Positions 43,847-54,617 of a stretch of 64,000 nucleotides of DNA are shown piece by piece; position 1 is the first letter of the stretch, and every line of letters starts with the position of its first letter. The notes under the pieces are model-generated. The model was not told where the DNA came from and ran no database searches. It saw nothing but the letters and a program-made list of their open reading frames with translations. The DNA comes from Dolichospermum flos-aquae CCAP 1403/13F (GTDB lineage: Bacteria > Cyanobacteriota > Cyanobacteriia > Cyanobacteriales > Nostocaceae). Location: NCBI RefSeq assembly GCF_012516395.1, contig NZ_CP051206.1:558001-622000 (forward strand). The letters are read 5' to 3'. The position numbers and the translations under genes are program-made.

Positions 43847-44418
43847 AGTTAAACCTCCTCAAAATAATTATCGTTACTAAAAACAAAGCTGAACCCTATT
43901 ATAACAGCTACAATATCCCTGAGAAGTATCGTTATAATAGCATTCTTTACTTTATCATATTTTCATAAAAAATAATTATCGTTACTAAAAACATACATAC
44001 TATGTTAATATATAAATTGTTTGTTGATATTAATAGCTAAAAATGTCTACCACTATTAAGTTTATTGATTTATTTGCAGGAATTGGGGGAATGAGATTAG
44101 GCTTAGAAAAAGCCTGTAAATCTTTAGGAATTCACAGCGAATGTGTTTTAACTTCCGAAATTAAATCTACAGCAATTAAAGTTTATCAACAAAATTTTAA
44201 TGAAGATAAAATCTGGGGTGATATCACTGAAATATCAAGTCAAAAAATACCTGATTTTGATGTTTTATTAGCTGGGTTTCCCTGTCAACCTTTTAGTAGT
44301 GCAGGAACAAGACAAGGATTTTTAGATACTAGAGGAACTTTATTTTTTGAAATTGAACGTATTTTACAAGATAAATCACCTTTTGGATTTTTATTAGAAA
44401 ATGTTGAAGGTTTAGTTC

Positions 44419-46025
44419 CAGGGGAAACGCATCTAAATTATCTTGACAGAATACTATATTAGTGCATCAATATGGGAAAATATCTAACTTCATTCAAAAT
44501 CTGATAAATTCCTTTATTAAAATTATAAAAATTTCATAAATTTAGAGTAATTATTTATTTTTAATGATGGATTTATTTTGTTCAGTTCTATATATTAATA
44601 TCTATATTTTTTGGCATCAAAAATATAGATTCTATTGTAGAATCAACAGAAAAATAAATTGGTTATATTTATATTTGTCTATATTTTCTGATTTTTATCA
44701 GATACATTCTAAAATCTTCTCTAAATATTCATCATCCCATCCTGCACAAAACTGCTTACTTTTAGTTCCTAGTTTTTGGCTTTTTTCTTTTCCTAAAAGA
44801 TTAACTGCTATATGACGAATAACTGCAAAGTTTTGTGGTGCATTATCCTTTCTTATCCGACAATCATCTTCTCTAAAAGCTACATCTAAAACCCAGTGTA
44901 ATGAATTCTCTATACCCCAATGAGTGCGGACTGATTCTCCTAGTAATTTCGCATTATTTGTCAAACTACTTATATAATAGCCTGTCTCAACCTTCGTTTT
45001 TCCATTAACTTTTCGTATATATTCTACCATTCCTACACTTTGAAGATTTACCCATTTCTTATCAGTATCTATTCTTTCTTCTATGTCTGATAACATGAGA
45101 TAATGACGAATCTCTTCTCTTCCATGTTTGTCTTCTTTTGTATGAAATTCACTATATTTGAATCCCTCAAACCCTTTAGATATAGCTTCTTTGAAGATTT
45201 CTTCTACATTCTTATATAAATTACCTTGATTCTTTTTGAGTGCGATAATATATTCGCCTGATTTTTCTGCAATTGATTTTACTATCTCTTTTTGACACCC
45301 CATCGCATCAATCGTTACTAAACATCCGGCTATATCTAATACTTTAATTAATTCCGGTATGGCTGTTATTTCATTTGACTTTTCTTCTACTTTACATTGT
45401 CCTAATACTAATTTATTACTAGTTGCCCATGCACTTACCATGTGAATCGCACCTTTATCCTTTCCTTTATCATATGAATGCCTTAATGTTTTCCCATCTA
45501 TTGCTATGACTTCTCCTTCTGTAATTTTATTGATAGATTTTATCCAACTCAAAAAACAATTCTGAAATTGTTGCGGATCTATTCTCGCAAATACTCTGGC
45601 GAATGTATCATGAGATGGAATCCCGTTTGGAAGTTCTAAAAATTGTTTTAGCCATTTTTCTTTCTTTTTTCCATAAGCCTCCATCAATACCCAACTATCT
45701 ACTCCACAGATCACTGCACAAATCGCAATGGTTACTATATCTATTAATTTATGCCTTTTTGTTCTCTCAACTCTTTTATCTTCTAAATCTTTAAAGTGAT
45801 CTACTATTGTGATTTTTGGTGGTAGCTTCATTTTGTGAATTTTGTCTCTTTAGTTTTATTGAGAATACCACTTCAACTCATTTTATTGATTCTTATAGAA
45901 ACGAATTTACCATCAAATTTTCTTCATACTCATTTATTGGCTTGATATTAACATGGTAATACTGCCCTTTTTATCTATTCATAGAAGTTACATTTTGTCA
46001 AAAAAAATTAGATGCGTTTCCCCTG
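44419..46025 (-). mobile_element. Complete ISAs1-family insertion sequence (1607 bp)
   Basis: Terminal inverted repeats CAGGGGAAACGCATCTAA on each side and perfect 10-bp target duplications ggtttagttc (44409-44418, 46026-46035). One intact transposase gene. The insertion looks recent: the duplications are unchanged and the host gene carries no further lesions. Probable source of activity for the 126-bp MITEs. Confidence 0.95.
44698..45831 (-). CDS. ISAs1-family transposase
   Basis: 377 residues. N-terminal H-repeat-associated domain (KITIVDHFKDLEDKRVERTK, IAICAVICGVDSWVLMEAYG) and a DDE core: Asp in VIAIDGKTLRHSYDKG, Asp in CLVTIDAMGCQKEIV, Glu in THWGIENSLHWVLDVAFRED. Intact. The first 164 residues are identical to the broken copy at 2158. 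Confidence 0.95.
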   Translation of the reverse strand: MKLPPKITIVDHFKDLEDKRVERTKRHKLIDIVTIAICAVICGVDSWVLMEAYGKKKEKWLKQFLELPNGIPSHDTFARVFARIDPQQFQNCFLSWIKSINKITEGEVIAIDGKTLRHSYDKGKDKGAIHMVSAWATSNKLVLGQCKVEEKSNEITAIPELIKVLDIAGCLVTIDAMGCQKEIVKSIAEKSGEYIIALKKNQGNLYKNVEEIFKEAISKGFEGFKYSEFHTKEDKHGREEIRHYLMLSDIEERIDTDKKWVNLQSVGMVEYIRKVNGKTKVETGYYISSLTNNAKLLGESVRTHWGIENSLHWVLDVAFREDDCRIRKDNAPQNFAVIRHIAVNLLGKEKSQKLGTKSKQFCAGWDDEYLEKILECI

Positions 46026-47227
46026 GGTTTAGTTCAACATGATGACGGTAGAACATTAACAACTATTGTAAATAAATTAGAACAATTAGGTTATCAGGTT
46101 AAATGTGATGTTTTGAATGCTAGAGATTTTGGTGTTCCTCAAGATAGAAAAAGAGTTTATATTACTGGAACTAAGACAAACTCTATTTCTTTAAATTTTC
46201 CTAGAAATAATAAATCTGTATTATTAAATATTTTAGAAACAGGTTGTCCGACGTTACAAACAAATTTTGTAAAGAAATTATTAGCACAATATTCTCTTGA
46301 TGAACTTTATGGTAAATCTATTAGAGATAAAAGAGGAGGAGAAGATAATATTCACAGTTGGGATTTAGAATTAAAAGGAAATGTTAGTACAGAACAAAGA
46401 GAATTACTAAATTTATTACTAAAACAAAGAAGAAGAAAAAATTGGTCTGCTAAAAAGGGTATTCAGTGGATGGATGGAATACCGTTAAGTTTAGATGAAA
46501 TTGAGACTTTTTATCAACATAAAAATTTAAAACAAATATTAGATGATTTAGCCAATAAAGGTTATTTAAAATATGAACATCCTAAAGATATTCAAGAAGT
46601 AGTAAATAAAGATGGTAAAACAGTAAAGAAAAGAGAATATAGACTTGATTTACCAAAAGGCTATAATATTGTAGTTGGTAAACTCAGTTTTCCAATTAAT
46701 AAAATACTTGATCCTCATGATATTTCACCAACTTTAGTAGCTACTGATATGCAAAGATTAGCAGTAGTTGATGGTAAAGGGTTAAGATGTTTAACAATTA
46801 GAGAGGGATTAAGATTATTTGGCTTTCCTGAAGATTATCACATTAATTTACCTATCAATAAAGCATTTGATTTATTGGGAAATACTGTAGTAGTTACTGT
46901 GGTAAGAGAAATTTCGGAAAGAATAGTTATTCAAAAAATGCTGTCAGTTCCTAATAAGGTTTATGTATTGACTAGATAAGACTAATAAACCAGAAGTGTT
47001 GAATGTTAAGATTTTGAGGATTGTGTCCAAGTTGTGCATTGGTATTGGTGATACCAAATTTGATCAATTAATGACTCTATTCTCAATAGACAATGGATTT
47101 TACCTGGGTAAAACGCAAAGATTGTAAAGTTTTATTGCAGGATTCAACACTTGTGGTATAAAACCTAGTTTTGGAATATTATATATTTTATTTTACACCT
47201 AATTTTTTATATTCTAGGCTTACAGTT

Positions 47228-49169
47228 ATGGCACGTATCTTTCCTGACTGGGATGCTATCAACAGCATGAACAACCCTTTAACTAAGGGAGAAAAGGCTT
47301 TAGCAAAGTTTCTTTATGAAAATCTCAGTGACAACTGGGAAATTTATGTACAGCCATTTCTTAATGGTGATAGACCGGATATTGTTATTTTAAATCCCCA
47401 TGTAGGTGTAATGATATATGAAGTTAAAGATTTGAATTTGGATCTTTATTACTGGGAATCAAACAGATTGTTTGTTAAAACAATAAATGGATCATATCCT
47501 ACAGATAACCCGATTGAACAAGTGCGCCATTATAAAAACAGTATCTTAAATCTATATATTCCTAGCTTGAGAGAAAAGATTGATCAGAATCCAAAGGCTT
47601 TGAGCCTTATCAGAACTGGTGTTTACTTTCATGAAGCAAGCACTCAAGAAGTGTCTAATTTTCTGCAAAATTCTAAATATACTTCGTCAGTTAATGAACC
47701 AATAATAGGTTTTGATAGTCTCCATAAAAATAATTTAAAAACTGTAGTACCTGACTGTAATTGGACACAGAGTAAATGGATTAATTCTAAAGATAGTCAT
47801 ATTTTTGAAACTCTTCGGAATTGGCTATCTCCCCCTTTTCATAGTAAACAGCAAGGTACAAAAATCAAACTAGATGATAGCCAAAAACGTCACGCTGAAC
47901 CCAAACCTGGACATCATCGCATCAAGGCTGTAGCAGGAAGTGGAAAGACATTAATATTAGCTTATAGGGCAGCAAAATTAGCTTCAGAAGGTAAGCGTGT
48001 TCTAGTTATAACATTTAATATAACGCTCTGGCATTATATAAGAGATCAAATAGCTCGTACTCCCTTTGATTTTGATTGGAAAAATATTGTCTTTAAGCAT
48101 TTTCATGGTTTTTGTAGTGATGAGTGTAAAAGATTAGGTATTGAGTGGCCTAATAGCAAGGAAAACGATCAGCTATTTAAAACTATTATACCTAATCGGT
48201 TAATTGAAGTTATTACAGGAAAAATACCTCATAAAGCTAGTAAAGACCAATTAAATTTTGATGCAATATTAATTGATGAAGGACAAGATTATTATTGGGA
48301 ATGGTATAACCTCATTTGTCATTATTTGAATGAAAGAAATGAATTATTGCTGGTTTGTGATACTAGACAGAACATTTATCAAAGAGATATAGACTCAGGG
48401 CAAACGCACCTAAATTCTGTAATCCATGCCCAGCAAGGGTTTTAACTTTTAGTTACAAAACTTAACAATCGTCAAAACCTTTGTCCAGTAAGCATTCTAA
48501 AAATAAGATGCGCTTGCCCTGGATATAGACTGGACAGATGGAAAAATGAGAAATGTAAAATTTAGAGGTGATTGGGGTAAGTTGAAAGAAAATAAATCTT
48601 ATAGACTGCCAAATCAAATTGTTCAAGTAGTTAATGATTTTGCAGTTCAGTTTCTTGAAAGAGAGGCAGAAAATAATTCTATTGCTTACAACCAAATGGA
48701 GTTATTTGATAACCCGCAACTCATTTGGGAAAATGTATCTACTATAAATCAAGGAATTGAGCTTTGTGAAAAAGCATATAATCATTTTTTTAACCAAGGT
48801 ATTCAACCCAGTGACATAATTTTCTTAATACCTGATCATAAAATCGGATGGCAACTTGTTGAAAATTTTGAAAGTAAAGGCATAAATGTAAATCATGTAT
48901 TTGAAAATCCAGAAAAAAATCATTACCATAAAAAGTCATTTTGGATGGGAGATAGTAGATTAAAAATGTCTACTATTCACAGTTTCAAAGGTTGGGAATT
49001 AAAGACGGTAATTCTTCTCATTTCAGAAAATACATATCCTATGAACACAGGAAAAAGTCTTGATTATTTGGTTTATACAGCATTATCAAGAAGTCTGAAA
49101 GATTTATGTGTAATTAACTGTTGCAATAAATATGATTCCTTTGGTAATACGTGGCAACAACTAAATTAG
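47228..49169 (+). pseudogene. NERD-domain UvrD-type helicase, interrupted by a MITE
   Basis: Start ATG 47228 (MARIFPDWDAINSM); the frame is also open upstream to a TTG at 47171. An N-terminal NERD nuclease-related domain (LTKGEKALAKFLYENL, DRPDIVILNPHVGVMIYEVKD, about 15-120) is followed by a superfamily 1 helicase: Walker A KAVAGSGKTLILAYRAA, Walker B ILIDEGQDYYWEW. The MITE at 48396-48521 interrupts the gene within LVCDTRQNIYQRDID. After it the motifs continue: PNQIVQVVND, KMSTIHSFKGWELKTVILL and VYTALSRSL (motifs V and VI). Excision restores RDIDWTDGK in frame. Likely part of a defence or DNA-repair island with the neighbouring methylase. Confidence 0.88.
48396..48521. mobile_element. 126-bp MITE, second copy
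   Basis: Starts CAGGGCAAACGCACCTAA and ends TTGCCCTG, with perfect 10-bp flanking repeats gatatagact (48386-48395, 48522-48531). Same length and nearly the same sequence as the copy at 1262-1387, in the opposite orientation. Confidence 0.92.
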
Positions 49170-49238
49170 AAAATCGCAATGCTCCAACTAAATCTTGATA
49201 GATTACCAAAGGTGTAAAATTTTATGCAAAATTTTTAC

Positions 49239-50027
49239 TTAAATTAATCTTGCTTTAGAGAATAAATGAGGTCTATTTAGTTCACCTTCTTCATTTAACA
49301 AATTATCAATATCCCAATTAAAATTATTTATGAATCTTTTTATTACATCATATTTAATTGTATCTAAAGAAGATTTATTAATATTTCGACTGTATTTTAG
49401 TGATGTTGAATTAACAGGAATACCAAATTTATAATCATTAGTAATACTATTTGGAGTTAGCTTAACAGTCATATTTACATCATTGGTGTTAGTAATCATA
49501 GTTGTTAGCAACACATCATTAAAAGGTAGAGAAGCATTCCAGATATTTAATAATGCTTCAATTTGATAAATAAAAGCCTTTGCTAAATCATCATAATTTA
49601 AGCATTTTCTTCCAGGAATAACCTCTAGATTATAATCATTATTATCATTAAGAATTTGAGAAGTTTTTTGTACACTACGTTCCAGGCACAACAAAAATTC
49701 ACAATGACCATTTCTAAAAATTTTAATTCTGTGGCCTAAAGAAGAATCATGGATGTAATCCAAATTTTTATTAATTAATCCATCTTCATCTGATCTAGGG
49801 GAATTTTCTATGCTATTCACATAACTACTATCGTATCCTGAAACAGGAAACTGTTTTAAAGTATGAATTGACTCTGATAAATTAGGGTTCTGCGGCTCAA
49901 TAATATTATCAGATATATTAAAAGGTGTGATGCTAACTGCAATCCATACATATCTTCTTGCAAATGTAATCCATTCTTTTTCTCTAGATTCAATAAACGT
50001 TGAATTATTTACATCTTGCATTGTCAT
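49239..50027 (-). CDS. Hypothetical protein of the defence-like island
   Basis: 262 residues, soluble, no family recognised. N-terminal part: FIESREKEWITFARRYVWIAVS; middle: GHRIKIFRNGHCEFLLCLER and LNYDDLAKAFIYQIEALLNIW; the end is Asn-rich. The strand pattern resembles the C-terminal part of some AlbA/Schlafen-like ATPase proteins, but this is weak. The gene is convergent with the helicase gene and lies 212 bp downstream of groL on the same strand. Base composition is lower in G+C than groL, consistent with acquired DNA. Confidence 0.5.
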   Translation of the reverse strand: MTMQDVNNSTFIESREKEWITFARRYVWIAVSITPFNISDNIIEPQNPNLSESIHTLKQFPVSGYDSSYVNSIENSPRSDEDGLINKNLDYIHDSSLGHRIKIFRNGHCEFLLCLERSVQKTSQILNDNNDYNLEVIPGRKCLNYDDLAKAFIYQIEALLNIWNASLPFNDVLLTTMITNTNDVNMTVKLTPNSITNDYKFGIPVNSTSLKYSRNINKSSLDTIKYDVIKRFINNFNWDIDNLLNEEGELNRPHLFSKARLI

Positions 50028-50075
50028 ATTTTTCCTCCTCTTCCTTCGTGTTCTTCGTGTCTTCGTGGTTTATCC

Positions 50076-50113
50076 AAAAAAATGACCGCTTCCTTCCACA
50101 AGGGGCGGCCATT
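50076..50113 (-). terminator. Terminator of groL
   Basis: On the minus strand AATGGCCGC pairs with GCGGTCATT (one G-U pair), followed by a run of T. It begins 21 bp beyond the groL stop. Confidence 0.75.
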
Positions 50114-50134
50114 ATTTAAAAGTAGGAAAAGATT

Positions 50135-51811
<1,677 letters not shown>

Positions 51812-51876
51812 TCAAAGAAATTGGTGAGTGGTGAACAGGTAATTCGGAAAAATTCTTACCCATCACCCATGCCCAA

Positions 51877-52188
51877 TTAGCTGACGATTGCTAAAATGTC
51901 TTTTTCAGAAAGCAATACATATTCTTCTGTCGCCAGCTTGATATCAGTGCCAGCGTACTTGGAGTACAACACTTTATCGCCAACATTAATGTCCATTGTT
52001 TGACGAGTCCCGTCGTCATTGCGCTTGCCAGGTCCCACAGCGGCGATTTCGCCAACTTGGGGTTTTTCCTGAGCATTATCGGGCAAAAACAAACCGCCTG
52101 CGGTTTTTTCTTGGGGGGCGCTTACTTTGATAAAAACGCGATCGCCCAGGGGCTTAACGGTGGAAACGCTTAAAGATACGGCTGCCAT
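51877..52188 (-). CDS. groS: Co-chaperonin GroES
   Basis: The 10-kDa lid of the GroEL ring, 103 residues: [20 protein letters not shown], the mobile loop [15 protein letters not shown], and [14 protein letters not shown], ending SEKDILAIV. First gene of the operon, starting 18 bp downstream of the CIRCE element. Confidence 0.98.
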   Translation of the reverse strand: MAAVSLSVSTVKPLGDRVFIKVSAPQEKTAGGLFLPDNAQEKPQVGEIAAVGPGKRNDDGTRQTMDINVGDKVLYSKYAGTDIKLATEEYVLLSEKDILAIVS

Positions 52189-52206
52189 ACAAAATTTTTT
52201 GCTAAA

Positions 52207-52233
52207 TTAGCACTCTCGACTCATGAGTGCTAA
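52207..52233 (-). promoter_or_regulatory. CIRCE operator (HrcA site) of groS-groL
   Basis: TTAGCACTC-N9-GAGTGCTAA, a perfect match to the consensus inverted repeat bound by the heat-shock repressor HrcA. Located 18 bp upstream of the groS start, where binding would block transcription. Confidence 0.95.
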
Positions 52234-53242
52234 TCTAGCTTTATATAGGACATAATAGCAATCATGACTTGTGTACGGGTTTCCGAACTAGGGCTAGGGT
52301 GGCAATACTTAAGTGCAAATATCCAATTATTTTAGTTGTCAGGGTTTGTTGCGTAGGTAATGAATATTTTGATATGGACAACTTTATTTGCAAACTTGGG
52401 AAATTGTTATAGAACTGTAATCAGGGATCTACTCAATGAGTAACAGCACCGTGATCCACGAACAGGCATCTCATCCCTACAACTACTAGGGAACTGGGAA
52501 CTGGGGACTGGGGATTGGGGACTGGTGACAGGGAGTATTTAGCTCTTCCCCCATTACTAATTACCCAGTCAAAAAAACAGATAAATGCTCAATTCTGTTA
52601 CAAATCAGCTAGTCTAGAACTTGGTAATGCTGTTAACAAGGACTGGGGGAGCGATCAACCCATCAGTTAGCACACAGTTATTCCATAGGCATCTTCACAG
52701 CCCAAGCCAAAAACTTGCGTGTTTGTTGTTCTAGAACGATAATGGTAGTTTACCTAGATGGGGTCTGGTATCGCCAATTAAATCCAGAAGTCATGAGAGC
52801 AGGTCATCCAAGACCAGTAAATTGGCCATGAGGATGGTGAAAAAATCTGTATTTTTAACCCATGCTTTGCCAAAAAAAACTTCCCGGCTGATTTTGAACC
52901 TCTGATAGAGGCTTCACATCCTAAGGATAAGTAGAGCAGCAGTATGCCAATGAAAGCGCAGGTGAGTTTTGAACTAAGGTCATCTTGAAAAATACCGACT
53001 TGTGATTCACAAGGACGATAATTTAATCAGGGTTTTCAGCCTGCAACTTTCAAATGGATCTATAATAGCGCATTATAAAGACTACTGCTATACGTATCCT
53101 TACTAGACTTTTTCCATTCACCTGCAAGTCTGTTGAAAGTAACTAACACTTTTAAGACTTAGGGGAGTTAAAGTAAGTTAAGTGGGAAAAAAGACAACAT
53201 CCTAAGTCATCCACCATACGGGATAACTATATCAATACCTTA
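52234..53242. other. Long non-coding region with STRR repeats
   Basis: About 1 kb without a convincing gene. It carries heptamer-type STRR sequence (gaactgggaactggggactg and on, 52489-52528). A 29-codon frame at 52742-52831 (MVVYLDGVWYRQLNP, ending RPVNWP) has a codon pattern like real protein but no clear ribosome site. The region must contain the groS promoter and the leader of the response regulator at 53243, which could be several hundred bases long. Confidence 0.5.
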
Positions 53243-53920
53243 ATGGATCGAAGCGCGAGAAGTGCCACTGTTATGAAAGAACCCAGCATGAAAGACCACA
53301 AAAGACTTCTATTCATTGATGATGACCCTAACCTCATCTTGCTGGTGAAGGATTACTTAGAGTTCCGGGGCTACGAAGTCATCACGTCCGCCAATGGCAG
53401 AGAAGCCCTGGATCTTCTAGAAACCGAAGTTCCAGATATGATCATCTGTGATGTGATTATGCCGGAAATGGACGGATACACTTTTGTCGAAGAAGTCCGC
53501 AAGACTGAACGAACTAGTTGGATTCCCGTTCTTTTCCTCTCAGCTAAAGGTCAAAGTGCAGACCGAGTTAAGGGGTTAAATAAAGGTGCTGACGTATATA
53601 TGATCAAGCCCTTTGAACCGGAAGAACTCGTAGCACAAGTAGAATCCTCACTTAAGCAAACTATCCGTTGGAAAGAACATCAAACCAAGGGTGCGGACAG
53701 CGGTTCTCGTATCCAAGTTCCTTTCGATGTCCAGTTAACCCCCACTGAACTGAAAGTAGTCCAGTTTGTCGCTAGGGGTTTAGCAAACCGCGAAATCGCT
53801 GAAGAATTAAATGTCAGCCAGCGGACTGTTGAAAGCCATGTGTCCAATATGTTGGGCAAAACCAATCTCCACAACCGGACTGAATTAGCACGGTGGGCGA
53901 TTGAAAATCAAATGGCTTAA
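53243..53920 (+). CDS. NarL/FixJ-family response regulator
   Basis: 225 residues. Receiver domain at about 17-135: LLFIDDDPNLILLVKDYL, phospho-acceptor Asp in MIICDVIMPEMDGYTF, Lys in DVYMIKPFEPEEL. A LuxR-type DNA-binding domain follows at about 160-225: LTPTELKVVQFVARGLANRE, LNVSQRTVESHVSNMLGKT. Cyanobacterial and plastid relatives (Ycf29-like) have this architecture. The ATG at 53243 is used here; ATGs at 53273 and 53288 are equally placed ahead of the domain. No kinase gene adjacent. Confidence 0.88.
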   Translation: MDRSARSATVMKEPSMKDHKRLLFIDDDPNLILLVKDYLEFRGYEVITSANGREALDLLETEVPDMIICDVIMPEMDGYTFVEEVRKTERTSWIPVLFLSAKGQSADRVKGLNKGADVYMIKPFEPEELVAQVESSLKQTIRWKEHQTKGADSGSRIQVPFDVQLTPTELKVVQFVARGLANREIAEELNVSQRTVESHVSNMLGKTNLHNRTELARWAIENQMA

Positions 53921-53956
53921 ACAATTTTAGATTTTGGATTTTGGATTTTGGATGAT

Positions 53957-54580
53957 TTATCTAAGGTCTAAAGTCCAAAATTTTTGATTTTGGATTTGGG
54001 AAAATTCCGCTGGAGACGGAAAATCTACATCTTCATAAAGTTGCGTCATTGTTCCTGCAAAGTTAATGCTTTGTAATTGAAATGAAGTTTCCTCTCCTGC
54101 ATAAGACTGTAATACCCAAAGTCCATCTTCATTACGGCGGAAACATTCAACTCTCGGTTTTTTCGGATTAATTAAAATATATTCTTGTAAAGTTTCTATA
54201 GTTTGATAATCAGCAAATTTGTCACCTCGATCAAATCCTTCTGTAGAATCAGATAAAACTTCGATTATTAAACAGGGAAATCTTTTATATCCTAGTGTGT
54301 CTTGATCACGCTTGTCGCAAGTTACCATAATATCAGGATAAAAAAATCTATTTAAAGACTCAATTCTGGCTTTCATATCAGAAATATATACTCGACAACC
54401 AGAACCACGCATATAATTACGCAGTAGTGTTGCCAAATTAAGAGCTATAGTAACATGAGCTTCTAATGCGCCAGCCATTGCGTAGATATATCCATCAATG
54501 TATTCATACTTAATGGGGCTATTTTCTTCTAATTCTAGATATTCTTCGGGAGTGATGTAGATTTGGGGAGAAGCAACCAT
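53957..54580 (-). CDS. Uma2-family (DUF820) restriction-endonuclease-like protein
   Basis: 207 residues of the PD-(D/E)XK superfamily: TPEEYLELEENSPIKYEYID, GYIYAMAG, then the catalytic-type pair RFFYPDIMVTCD and CLIIEVLSDSTEGFDRGDK. Uma2 proteins are hugely expanded in cyanobacteria and of uncertain function. Complete. An IS4-family element sits 37 bp beyond its start, so its promoter may be altered by the insertion. Confidence 0.88.
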   Translation of the reverse strand: MVASPQIYITPEEYLELEENSPIKYEYIDGYIYAMAGALEAHVTIALNLATLLRNYMRGSGCRVYISDMKARIESLNRFFYPDIMVTCDKRDQDTLGYKRFPCLIIEVLSDSTEGFDRGDKFADYQTIETLQEYILINPKKPRVECFRRNEDGLWVLQSYAGEETSFQLQSINFAGTMTQLYEDVDFPSPAEFSQIQNQKFWTLDLR

Positions 54581-54617
54581 ATTTAAAACCTCAAAAATTA
54601 AGATGTAGGCTTAACAC

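Larger units (their letters stand above)
44043..46979 (+). pseudogene. DNA (cytosine-5-)-methyltransferase, interrupted by an ISAs1-family element
   Basis: The 5' part (44043-44418) has motif I FIDLFAGIGGMRLGLEKA, motif IV LAGFPCQPFSSAG with the catalytic Cys, and FLLENVEGL. The element 44419-46025 follows. Reading resumes at 46026-46979: DVLNARDFGVPQDRKRVYITG (motif VIII region), a target-recognition part with a winged-helix look, and the motif X region LLGNTVVVTVVREI. Joining at the 10-bp duplication ggtttagttc gives ENVEGLVQHDDGRTL in frame with no other lesion. A Dcm-type restriction-modification methylase; recognition site unknown. The whole protein would be about 440 residues. Confidence 0.9.

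Noticed and set aside
44564-44815. Small hydrophobic frame at the edge of the ISAs1-family element
   Set aside because: Antisense to the transposase end and A+T-driven; no support for expression.
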